From Dictyobacter alpinus (GTDB lineage: Bacteria; Chloroflexota; Ktedonobacteria; Ktedonobacterales; Ktedonobacteraceae), in contig NZ_BIFT01000001.1 in NCBI RefSeq assembly GCF_003967575.1, forward strand, positions 558,001 through 622,000: 64,000 nucleotides of DNA. Reading direction: 5' to 3'. How positions within the stretch are numbered: position 1 is the first letter of the stretch; each line of letters opens with the position of its first letter. The notes beneath the pieces are model-generated. The model had not been told where the DNA came from. It saw only the letters and a list, made by a program, of their open reading frames with translations, and ran no database searches. Shown here piece by piece: positions 25,607-33,820 of the stretch. A program made the translations under genes and the position numbers.

Positions 25607-26401
25607 ATGGTAGAACACTATAATCATCTGACCCTCGAACGTAGCTTTGAGGATAAAGTTGCAGTTGTAACTTTGAATCGTCCTCAGGTACGCAATGCAC
25701 TAAATGCCGTATTAATTGAAGAGCTTACAGCTGTTTTTACCGCACTACGCAACGATGAGCAGTTGCATGGCGTTATTTTAACGGGTGAGGGAAAAGCTTT
25801 CTGCGCCGGAGCTGATGTGCATATGATGCAGGAGGCTATCACTTATACAGAAGAACAAAATGTAGCCGATGCCCTACGCCTTTCAGACATGCTACGTACC
25901 ATCAATACCTTCCCCTGTCCTGTAATCGCGCGTATCAATGGTGATGCGTTAGGTGGAGGCGTCGGATTGGCAGCAGTCTGCGATATTGTTATTGCTGCTG
26001 AGAGTGCACGTTTTGCTTTTAGTGAAGTCAAACTGGGTATCGCGCCAGCCGTCATCTCTCCGTTCGCGATTCGCAAGATCGGAGAAAATATGGCTCGCGT
26101 ACTATTTGTTACCGGAGAACGCTTTAGCGCGACCCGTGCCCATGAGATTGGGCTGGCCCATTCCGTCGTGCCAATATCGCACCTGGATGATGCTGTTGCC
26201 CGAGCGGCTAATGAGTTAGTCAGTGGTGCGCCCCAGGCAATCCGTGCCTGTAAAGCGCTCGCACTACAGATCGGTCAGATGAATAAAGAGGACACACGTC
26301 TTTATACCGCTGAGACGATTGCGCGCCTGCGTGTCAGCCCAGAGGGTCAAGAAGGATTACGCGCATTTTTAGAGAAACGTACTCCCCAGTGGCTAGTTTA
26401 A
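25607..26401 (+). CDS. Enoyl-CoA hydratase/isomerase family protein
   Basis: A 264-residue crotonase. N-terminal VVTLNRPQVRNALN, oxyanion-hole AFCAGADVHMM, and GGGVGLAAVCDIVIAAESARFAFSE with the catalytic Glu region. By position between mccB and mccA it is probably methylglutaconyl-CoA hydratase, making HMG-CoA for the nearby HMG-CoA lyase; sequence alone only says crotonase. AAAGGCGAG precedes the ATG at 25607; a longer frame starting inside corA is rejected. Confidence 0.9.
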   Translation: MVEHYNHLTLERSFEDKVAVVTLNRPQVRNALNAVLIEELTAVFTALRNDEQLHGVILTGEGKAFCAGADVHMMQEAITYTEEQNVADALRLSDMLRTINTFPCPVIARINGDALGGGVGLAAVCDIVIAAESARFAFSEVKLGIAPAVISPFAIRKIGENMARVLFVTGERFSATRAHEIGLAHSVVPISHLDDAVARAANELVSGAPQAIRACKALALQIGQMNKEDTRLYTAETIARLRVSPEGQEGLRAFLEKRTPQWLV

Positions 26402-26410
26402 TGAGGAACC

Positions 26411-28420
26411 ATGTTCAAGAAAATTTTGATTGCCAATCGAGGAGAGATTGCTGTCCGCATCATGGCAACCTGCCGTGAAATGGACATCCGCAGCGTTGCG
26501 GTCTACTCCGATGCTGATCAACACGCCCGTCATGTCTTGCTGGCCGATGAAGCTTACCCAATCGGGCCAGCTCCCGCTACCCAAAGCTATCTGAATATAC
26601 CTGCGATTCTGGCTGTGGCCCGTGAAAGTGGAGCGGAAGCCATTCATCCGGGGTATGGGTTCTTGTCTGAAAACGCAGAATTCGCGGAGGCATGTGAACA
26701 GGCGGGTATTGTTTTTATCGGGCCATCCGCTAGCGCGATGCGCCTGATGGGTTCAAAAATCGCCGCCAAGCACATTGCCCGCGATGTGCAGGCGCCCACA
26801 GTTCCCGGCTATAACGGTGAAAGTCAGGATCAAGCGGTACTCCAGCAGGAGGCGTTGCGCATTGGTTTTCCACTGCTTATTAAGGCCTCAGCCGGCGGTG
26901 GCGGCAAAGGCATGAGGGTGGTTGAAAATGAGGCAGAATTTCTGTCTCAACTGGCTGGCGCTCAACGCGAGGCTCTGGCGGCATTTGGGGATGGTACAGT
27001 TTTTCTTGAACGCTATCTGCAGCAACCACGCCACATTGAGATACAGATACTCGCGGATACCCATGGTAACGTTGTGCATTTAGGTGAACGTGAGTGCTCA
27101 ATTCAACGCCGCCATCAAAAAATTGTTGAGGAGAGCCCATCAATTGCTTTAACCCCTGCCCTACGGGAACAGATGGGGGCCGTCGCGATCCGCATTGCTC
27201 GTGCCGCTAACTATGTCAATGCAGGCACACTGGAGTTTATGCTGGACACTGATCAGCAGTTTTATTTTCTAGAGATGAATACACGCCTGCAAGTTGAACA
27301 TCCGGTCACAGAATTGGTTACCGGGCTGGATCTGGTGCGCCAGCAACTGCGTATCGCGGCTGGCGAGCCTCTTGAGCTACGCCAGGAGGAGCTTACTCCA
27401 CGTGGACATGCGATTGAGGTACGGCTCTATGCAGAGGATCCTCAACAGCAGTTTCTACCCTCAACCGGTCTAATTACCAGCTTTATACAACCAGTTGGAC
27501 CCGGTGTCCGTCTTGATAGTGGTGTTGTAGCTGGCGATGAAGTCACGCAATATTATGATCCTATGCTTGCCAAACTCATCGTTTATGCCGAGCAGCGTCC
27601 CGCCGCCATCGCTCGCATGCGCGCGGCATTAGAACGCTGTGCCATCTTTGGCGTGACCACCAATATATCCCTGCTCCATGCCATCAGTCTGCATCCAGCT
27701 TTTTCTGCCGGGGAAACACCAACGAACTTTTTGGCGTTGCACCACATGCCCGCTACCAGGACCAGCGTCGAGCTTCCCGATGATATAGTGCTAGCCGCTG
27801 CCATCATGGATATCCAACAAGATATACAGACAGCCGAACACTCAATGCACACACAAAATCCCTGGCAAAGTCTAGGACCATGGCGCACCACAGGTGGTGG
27901 GCGTACACTGACATATACGTATCAGGAACAGGAATATCGCGTGGTCATTCGGCCTACCACCCAACGCCAGGAAAGCTGGCTGATCAGTATTAACCAGGCA
28001 GAAGCAAGAGAAGTTACTGCCCTGGCGGCCAATGACAATCTCCTGATCATTAAAACACAGCATAGCCAACGAACAGTTTATGTCCAGATACAGGAGCATG
28101 AGGTACAGTTGTTCATGGCGGGACAGGTATATCATCTGCTACGAACACGGCCACCAGAAATTGCCAGTGCCGCCCACGGTTCCAGTGGGCTACAAAAACA
28201 AAAAAGTCTGACCGCCCCTATGGCTGGTACCATTGTAAAAGTCCAGGCACAGGAAGGTGATATAGTAGAAGCGCAGCAGGTATTGCTTATTCTTAGTGCC
28301 ATGAAAATGGAACATGCAATTACTGCTCCCTATGCAGGAAAAATTCAGCGCATCCACTATAAAGAAGGTGCGGTAGTTCAGGGTGGTGCCCTTGTCGTCG
28401 AGATGGCTGAGGAGGAGTAA
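26411..28420 (+). CDS. Methylcrotonyl/acyl-CoA carboxylase alpha subunit (biotin carboxylase + BCCP)
   Basis: A 669-residue two-domain protein. Residues 1-450 are biotin carboxylase (KKILIANRGEIAVRIM, ATP-grasp GGGGKGMR, ERECSIQRRHQKIVEESPS, EMNTRLQVEHPVTE). A linker (~460-600) is followed by a biotinyl domain whose acceptor lysine lies in LSAMKMEHAI near residue 635. It carboxylates biotin with ATP and bicarbonate for the mccB partner. GAGGAACC precedes the ATG, 9 bases after the hydratase stop. It could also serve other acyl-CoAs. Confidence 0.94.
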   Translation: MFKKILIANRGEIAVRIMATCREMDIRSVAVYSDADQHARHVLLADEAYPIGPAPATQSYLNIPAILAVARESGAEAIHPGYGFLSENAEFAEACEQAGIVFIGPSASAMRLMGSKIAAKHIARDVQAPTVPGYNGESQDQAVLQQEALRIGFPLLIKASAGGGGKGMRVVENEAEFLSQLAGAQREALAAFGDGTVFLERYLQQPRHIEIQILADTHGNVVHLGERECSIQRRHQKIVEESPSIALTPALREQMGAVAIRIARAANYVNAGTLEFMLDTDQQFYFLEMNTRLQVEHPVTELVTGLDLVRQQLRIAAGEPLELRQEELTPRGHAIEVRLYAEDPQQQFLPSTGLITSFIQPVGPGVRLDSGVVAGDEVTQYYDPMLAKLIVYAEQRPAAIARMRAALERCAIFGVTTNISLLHAISLHPAFSAGETPTNFLALHHMPATRTSVELPDDIVLAAAIMDIQQDIQTAEHSMHTQNPWQSLGPWRTTGGGRTLTYTYQEQEYRVVIRPTTQRQESWLISINQAEAREVTALAANDNLLIIKTQHSQRTVYVQIQEHEVQLFMAGQVYHLLRTRPPEIASAAHGSSGLQKQKSLTAPMAGTIVKVQAQEGDIVEAQQVLLILSAMKMEHAITAPYAGKIQRIHYKEGAVVQGGALVVEMAEEE

Positions 28421-28509
28421 TTTCTCCGCCAGCCACTTATACAAGTCCAACCCTGCAGCTATCCGCATCGAGCAATAATCTATTCATAATCAAACAAAAG
28501 GAAGTAGTC

Positions 28510-29412
28510 ATGCAGATTGGTTTTATCGGCATTGGAGTTATGGGGCGTCCCATGACGCTCAACCTGCTCAAAGCAGGCCATGATGTCACTATCTTTGCCC
28601 GCAATCCTGAAAAGCCAGAGGTTCAAGAAGTCTTGAGCGCGGGAGCCCACTTAGCACCATCGGCACGGGCGGTAGCCATCGCCTCCGAGATCGTGATTAC
28701 TATGGTTCCTGACTCTCCACAGGTGGAAGAGGTTGTTACGGGTCCTGGCGGTATCTTAGAAGGTGCGCGCAAAGGACTGATCATTATTGATATGAGCACA
28801 ATTGCCCCTTCGGTCAGCCGCGCTCTGGCAGAGAAGGCAAAAGCCAGAGGAGTACACTTCCTGGATGCTCCGGTCAGCGGCGGCTCACAAGGAGCCGTCA
28901 ACGGTACACTCACCATCATGGTCGGCGGCGAGAAAGATATTTTTGAAAAGGCCTGTCCAGTCCTGGAGGGCATGGGTAAAAAAGAGAATATCCTCTATGT
29001 TGGTCCCAGTGGGTCTGGAGAAGTGGTCAAGATTATTAATAATATGCTGGTTGGTACGATTGCCGCCTCAACCGCTGAAGCTCTGGTTCTGGGTGTGAAG
29101 GCTGGAGCTGATGTTGAGACAATGGCAAAAATAGTTGGAATCAGTACCGGTGCCAGCTGGCAGCTCGCTAATCAGTTTCCGTTACGCGCCTTCAATGGCA
29201 GCTTCCAGCCCGGCTTTATGACCGATCTCTTACATAAAGATCTGGGACTGGCCCTGGATCTGGCCAGAGAAAATCAGGCCGAGGTAGCGATGACCACCCT
29301 GGCACGCAAACTGTATACCCAGGCACAGGATGCCGGCTATGGCCGGGACGACTATACCTCTCTCCTTAAAATCCTTGAGGAGCAGGCAGGCGTTGAGGTA
29401 CGCACCAAATAA
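28510..29412 (+). CDS. 3-hydroxyisobutyrate dehydrogenase family (or tartronate semialdehyde reductase)
   Basis: A 300-residue beta-hydroxyacid dehydrogenase. NAD(P) motif GFIGIGVMGRPM at 4-15, substrate motif DAPVSGGSQGA, and catalytic lysine in GEVVKIINNML near residue 171. The leucine-catabolic context favours a valine-pathway 3-hydroxyisobutyrate dehydrogenase, but 2-hydroxy-3-oxopropionate reductase (garR-like) is equally close by motif. AAAAGGAAG precedes the ATG. Last gene of the operon. Confidence 0.88.
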   Translation: MQIGFIGIGVMGRPMTLNLLKAGHDVTIFARNPEKPEVQEVLSAGAHLAPSARAVAIASEIVITMVPDSPQVEEVVTGPGGILEGARKGLIIIDMSTIAPSVSRALAEKAKARGVHFLDAPVSGGSQGAVNGTLTIMVGGEKDIFEKACPVLEGMGKKENILYVGPSGSGEVVKIINNMLVGTIAASTAEALVLGVKAGADVETMAKIVGISTGASWQLANQFPLRAFNGSFQPGFMTDLLHKDLGLALDLARENQAEVAMTTLARKLYTQAQDAGYGRDDYTSLLKILEEQAGVEVRTK

Positions 29413-29416
29413 GCAC

Positions 29417-29470
29417 AAAGACAAAAAGAGCGCTCCCACTTTGAATAGCGGGAGCGCTCTTTTTGTCTTT
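29417..29470. terminator. Bidirectional terminator, 21-bp perfect stem
   Basis: Arms 29417-29437 and 29450-29470 are perfect complements (AAAGACAAAAAGAGCGCTCC type) with A/T runs outside the GC core, giving a U-tract on both strands between convergent genes. Confidence 0.92.
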
Positions 29471-29476
29471 CAGATT

Positions 29477-30589
29477 TTAATATTTGATTGGCATCAGGTT
29501 ATGCGCAAAAGTCATGCCTAAAAACAGGACGGCGACCAGACCAAAGTACAACAGGCCCATCAATATACGTGAGCTCATAGGTACATTATAGTACTCCAGG
29601 CTCTCTGCATTTTGTGAACGCAAACCTCGTGACCATAATTGTGTCGCGGCCATAAACACGAACAACAGTAGCCAGGGATAAAAGTTTCCGGTCATCCATT
29701 GCCAGATCTGATAGCCCAGCAGCGCCACAAAACCAATAATCCAGACACGTCGGTCGATAGCGGCCAGGACTCGTCCGCCATCAAAAGGCACAATTGGAAT
29801 CAGGTTAAACAGGTTCATAAAGAAGCCAAAGTAGGCCAGGGGAGCCCAGATTGCGCCAGGTTGCTGTAATGCCAACAATAAACAGGCACTGGCGGCAAGC
29901 GCGCCAGCAATTGGTCCTGCGATACCTACTTCGGCTTCATCCTTAGCATTCTTTGGCATCTGGCGCATGGTAACAGCTGCCCCGAGCAGAGGAACAAAAA
30001 TCATACCTCCCATAGGAATGCCCTTGAGCTTCATCACCAGCGCATGGCCCATCTCATGGATAAAAAGCATCACAACCAGACCCACTGCGAACTGCCAGCC
30101 AAAGAGAAAGGAATAAGCAACAACCGACAAAAGGGCTGAAAAGCCAAAGCCACCAAACTTCAGTAAAAAGGCTAGACTTTTAAATTTCAGCAAAAAGCTG
30201 CCGATGGCGAGCAGTATCCCACCCAATCCGGCAATACCTTTGCGTGAACCACCTTTCGAGGTGTCACCTGACTGTTGGGCCGCATATTTCTCCACACTTT
30301 GTGGACCACGATACTCCTCACCAGAGCTTACATACGGCTGATAAGCTTTATCGGTGGCATACGGATCAGGAGTAGAGGGTTGATATGATGAATATCCTTT
30401 ATAGCTATCTTCGTATGGATTTTGCTGATAGCTGGCATAAGGATCAGGTTGAGCAGAATGGGGTGCTGACCGCTCATCAGGAGCATGATAATACTCCGGG
30501 CGAGCATAATCTATCTCTTGAGCATTCCCATTATTCTCACGATATTTAGCATAGTCGTCGGGATTGCTATTATACACATTCTGCCTCAT
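29477..30589 (-). CDS. Site-2 protease family (M50) membrane metalloprotease
   Basis: A 370-residue intramembrane zinc protease of the M50 family. Zinc motif HEMGH (178-182) lies in a membrane helix and the second metal site is NLIPIVPFDGG (262-272). About six hydrophobic segments follow residue ~118. The first ~110 residues are an unusual polar tail very rich in Tyr, Pro, Asp and Ser (repeated PDPYA), probably disordered and cytoplasmic. M50 proteases usually cut membrane-bound anti-sigma factors; no such partner is nearby. The start has no clear ribosome site. Confidence 0.88.
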   Translation of the reverse strand: MRQNVYNSNPDDYAKYRENNGNAQEIDYARPEYYHAPDERSAPHSAQPDPYASYQQNPYEDSYKGYSSYQPSTPDPYATDKAYQPYVSSGEEYRGPQSVEKYAAQQSGDTSKGGSRKGIAGLGGILLAIGSFLLKFKSLAFLLKFGGFGFSALLSVVAYSFLFGWQFAVGLVVMLFIHEMGHALVMKLKGIPMGGMIFVPLLGAAVTMRQMPKNAKDEAEVGIAGPIAGALAASACLLLALQQPGAIWAPLAYFGFFMNLFNLIPIVPFDGGRVLAAIDRRVWIIGFVALLGYQIWQWMTGNFYPWLLLFVFMAATQLWSRGLRSQNAESLEYYNVPMSSRILMGLLYFGLVAVLFLGMTFAHNLMPIKY

Positions 30590-30732
30590 TTCTGGGAATC
30601 AAACAAATGGTGTCGTGCATAAGTTTACCATATATACATCATAAACAGCGCAAAGAACTAAGCTATTCCCTGGCTATTTCGGGGATTTTTAGCTGATATG
30701 TTACTATCTAAAATACGAATGCACGCATTGAA

Positions 30733-30770
30733 AGTTGTAGGACCGTTGTGTCGTAAACGATCCTACAACT
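30733..30770 (-). terminator. Hairpin after Nramp gene
   Basis: AGTTGTAGGA (30733-30742) pairs with TCCTACAACT (30761-30770), with inner CGTT/AACG pairing. It directly follows the Nramp stop. No long T-run is seen. Confidence 0.6.
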
Positions 30771-30778
30771 GTATACTC

Positions 30779-32119
30779 TTAGCCGCCAGTAATGGCTGAC
30801 CAGATAGTGGTACCCAGTAAGAGCAGTACCAGGGCCGTCACCAGTATGACGGTAGCCCAGGAGATGATATTAAAGGCAACCCCATTCACATGGCGTCCCA
30901 TTAAACGCCGGTTGTTGACCAGCAAGATGATAAAAATCAACAAGATGGGGACCATGGCGGCATTCAGGCTCTGTAAGATGACCAGTACCTGGATAATCGG
31001 CAGGTTTGGAATCATGGTAATCAGGACACTGAGAATAATGAGTCCGGTGAAGATACTTTGAAATACTGGTGCTTCACTAAAGCTACGTGAAACACCACGT
31101 TCAAAACCAAAGGCCTCACAAATCCCATAGGCCGTTGAAAGTGGAAGGACAGCCGCCGCCAGCAGTGAAGCGCCAAAGAGTCCAATTCCAAACAAATATA
31201 GAGAAAATCCACCAGCCAGTTTGTTTAGTGCCATAGCCGCCTCAAGAGGATTGCTTACCGTATGAGGATACAGCGCGGCACCTGTAGTAATGACGACAAA
31301 GGCAGCAATGACTACCGCGAAGATAGTGCCACTATAGACATCAAGCTTCTCATAGAAATATTCGTTGGCTGGAATTCCTTTGTCTGCTACGGAGGATTGT
31401 ACAAAGAATTGCATATATGGACTGATCGTTGTACCTACCAGGGCCACAGCTGCCAGTAGATAGGCGTTATTACCACTGATGTGCGGTAACACAATGCTAT
31501 GTCCTACCTCTCCCCAATTTGGATTAGAGGCAAAGGCTGCTGGTACATACGCCAGAAAACCCAGGGACATAAATAAGAAGATCTTTTCCACACGCCGGTA
31601 TGAGCCTTTGGTGACCATCCACCATAAGGCCAGGCCACTGATCGGCACAACAACATATACCCAGGGGGTATGGACGTTATTGGCAAATACCTGCACGCTG
31701 GCTGCAATACCCAGAAATTCGGAAATGGTGACACCTGTATTGGCGATCAGCAAGGCCAACATGGCGACAGCGGTCCAGCGTACACCAAATTGCTCTCGAA
31801 TCAGGTCGGCCAGGCCTTTACCTGTAATCACACCCATGCGGGCACACATCTCTTGTACAATAGCCAGACAAAATCCTGCCACGACAAGCGCCCAGATCAG
31901 ATTGTATTGATAAGTCGCCCCGGAGGTTGAAAAAGTAGCGATACCACCAGCATCATTGCCAGCATTGGCCGCGATTAATCCTGGTCCCAGGATAGTGAAA
32001 AGTTTAAAAAAGGAGGATGAACGATTAAGACGAAAACGAGACCGCCCGTGCTTTTTGCGCTCGGTGCGGCCTTTTCGAGGTTTTTGTGCTTTCTGGCTCT
32101 CTGTATCCATAGGGTGCAC
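30779..32119 (-). CDS. Nramp-related divalent metal transporter, atypical metal site
   Basis: A 446-residue protein with about 11 membrane helices and the Nramp/LeuT-like fold. After a basic 35-residue N-terminus, TM1 reads GPGLIAANAGNDAGGIAT, so the canonical DPGN is DAGG; TM6 reads GTTISPYMQ where metal-coordinating MPH is usual. The aspartate is kept but the asparagine and methionine ligands are lost, as in the Nramp-related magnesium transporter type. Substrate may be Mg2+ or another non-Mn/Fe ion. The start is GTG at 32119 or ATG at 32110. Confidence 0.88.
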   Translation of the reverse strand: MHPMDTESQKAQKPRKGRTERKKHGRSRFRLNRSSSFFKLFTILGPGLIAANAGNDAGGIATFSTSGATYQYNLIWALVVAGFCLAIVQEMCARMGVITGKGLADLIREQFGVRWTAVAMLALLIANTGVTISEFLGIAASVQVFANNVHTPWVYVVVPISGLALWWMVTKGSYRRVEKIFLFMSLGFLAYVPAAFASNPNWGEVGHSIVLPHISGNNAYLLAAVALVGTTISPYMQFFVQSSVADKGIPANEYFYEKLDVYSGTIFAVVIAAFVVITTGAALYPHTVSNPLEAAMALNKLAGGFSLYLFGIGLFGASLLAAAVLPLSTAYGICEAFGFERGVSRSFSEAPVFQSIFTGLIILSVLITMIPNLPIIQVLVILQSLNAAMVPILLIFIILLVNNRRLMGRHVNGVAFNIISWATVILVTALVLLLLGTTIWSAITGG

Positions 32120-32278
32120 ACCCTGGGTCGTGATACGAACTAGTGTTGCTCACTCCCCACCCTTTCGTCTGTGTTATTTCTTCGTACCTGATAATATCAC
32201 TCCCACCCTGAGGTGACAAGTCTAAAACATATCAAGTGCCTTCTATCACAGACACGAGTAAGGCTCCTAAAAAGAGAC

Positions 32279-33517
32279 TTATTGCGGGATAACAGTTCCT
32301 TGTAGATAGCGTCGCAATAAGTTCAGAGCTGTCAGAACGGCATGACGTTTATTGTCTGCACGTCCGCCACGCCAACCAGGTCCCATGCCAGTGACGGTTC
32401 CCTCTGGCCCTTCTACCGCGATATAGACTGTCCCAACTGGTTTATCCTCTTGCTTTCCTGGTCCGGCGACACCTGTCACGCCAATACCAAAATCACAACC
32501 CAGGCGCTCGCGAATCGCATGGGCCATCGCTCTGGCCGTCTCTTCACTGACCACGCCATAGCGGTCCACCGTTTCCTGAGGAACGCCCATCTGCACTTTA
32601 AGATCAGTGCTATAGGTCACAACACCACCCAGAAAGTGCTTAGAACTACTCTGGAAATCGGTAATCGTACTGGCAAGCAGTCCACCTGTCAGAGATTCCA
32701 TAACTCCCAGGTTCTGGTGGCGCTCCTGGAGGGCCTTCCCAATAACGCTGGCCAGGGTATCACCCTCGATACCAAACACATGATCACCTAACCGGGCACG
32801 CGCCTGTTCTTCCATTTCAGCTACCAGTTGTAAGGCATCTTCGGTTCGCTCCGCCTTGGCAGTAATCCTCACGTCTACAGCGTCCGCTTTGGCATACGTC
32901 GCAATAGTTGGATTAGTCGAATGCAACAGTTCAGTTAGAGCTTCCTCAACAGAGGATTCGCCCAGACCATAGACACGCAAGAGGCGTGTAAAGATTAAGC
33001 CGCCTGTATATTTTGCCAGCCTGGGCACTATCTCTTCTTCCCACATGCGATACATTTCACGTGGCACACCCGGCATCGCTACCAGAATGTGACCATCTTT
33101 TTCAACCCACCATCCTGGAGCGGATCCCACCGGATTGGCAATACTTTCAGCTGAAGGGATCAAGGTGGCCTGTTTTAAATTGCGCTCGGGCATTGGGCCT
33201 GAATGGGTAAAGCGAGCTCGTAATTGAGCCTCCAACTCAGGTACCACGGCCATCTTTTCGCCCATAAGCTCGGCAATCGACTCGCGGGTCAAATCATCTT
33301 CGGTCGGTCCCAATCCACCCGTCATAATAATCAGGTCGGAACGTTGCCAGGCCTGTCGTAATAGCTCAACAACACGTCCTTGATTATCACCAACCTGCGA
33401 GACATGATAGAGATCGATACCTTGTGCCGCCAGGCTCTGTGCCAGATAGGTGGCATTGGTATCACTAATGTGGCCTAATAACAATTCGGTACCACAGGAT
33501 AAAATCTCTGCGCGCAT
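32279..33517 (-). CDS. cinA: CinA-family nicotinamide-nucleotide amidohydrolase
   Basis: A 412-residue two-domain CinA. N-terminal molybdopterin-binding-like COG1058 domain (AEILSCGTELLLGHISDTNA, TGGLGPTEDDLTRE, AMPGVPREMYRMW) and C-terminal NMN-deamidase domain (ESLTGGLLASTITD, SEETARAMAHAIRERLGCDFGIGVTGVAGP-type region). It hydrolyses NMN amide for NAD recycling. AGGAGG six bases before ATG 33517 sets the start; a longer frame adds 8 residues. Despite the name (competence/damage inducible) it is not beside recA here. Confidence 0.95.
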   Translation of the reverse strand: MRAEILSCGTELLLGHISDTNATYLAQSLAAQGIDLYHVSQVGDNQGRVVELLRQAWQRSDLIIMTGGLGPTEDDLTRESIAELMGEKMAVVPELEAQLRARFTHSGPMPERNLKQATLIPSAESIANPVGSAPGWWVEKDGHILVAMPGVPREMYRMWEEEIVPRLAKYTGGLIFTRLLRVYGLGESSVEEALTELLHSTNPTIATYAKADAVDVRITAKAERTEDALQLVAEMEEQARARLGDHVFGIEGDTLASVIGKALQERHQNLGVMESLTGGLLASTITDFQSSSKHFLGGVVTYSTDLKVQMGVPQETVDRYGVVSEETARAMAHAIRERLGCDFGIGVTGVAGPGKQEDKPVGTVYIAVEGPEGTVTGMGPGWRGGRADNKRHAVLTALNLLRRYLQGTVIPQ

Positions 33518-33624
33518 GCATCCTCCTGCTTTATAAGACATTCCTAGCCTTTTTAGATAGTACCCAAATAGCTAACTCTTGCTAACTGTTCTGGGTAGTC
33601 ATATAATATCATACTGTGTCTTAC

Positions 33625-33671
33625 ATCAACATATTGTGCTATAAACAATTTTTAAATCAACATGTTGTGTC
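33625..33671. promoter_or_regulatory. Tandem NrdR boxes upstream of nrdJ
   Basis: CAACATATTG (within 33625-33640) and CAACATGTTG (within 33656-33671) match the NrdR core CwAtATaTwG on the opposite strand at 9/10 and 8/10 positions. They are exactly 31 bp apart, about three helical turns, the spacing known for NrdR box pairs. Confidence 0.75.
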
Positions 33672-33678
33672 AAAAGGG

Positions 33679-33707
33679 TTGTTTTTGGCTACATTTGCGA
33701 GTATACT
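33679..33707 (+). promoter_or_regulatory. nrdJ promoter
   Basis: TTGTTT (33679-33684), 17 bases, TATACT (33702-33707). The NrdR pair ends 7 bp upstream of the -35. Start predicted near 33714. Confidence 0.55.
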
Positions 33708-33820
33708 GAGTGCGGTAGACAAAACATACAAAATTTTCAGTGCCCGGGTGTGGCACACAAAAACTATCCTTTACCAATACTACTAAAAATAACGAAATAC
33801 AAAAAGAGGAGCCGTCCAGG

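Noticed and set aside
32120..32278. yybP-ykoY manganese riboswitch before the Nramp gene
   Set aside because: A GGGGAG stretch is there but the second conserved loop and pairing are missing.
33541..33820. Cobalamin riboswitch before the B12-dependent reductase
   Set aside because: No B12 box (GCCACTG) or surrounding conserved blocks; the NrdR boxes explain the region better.
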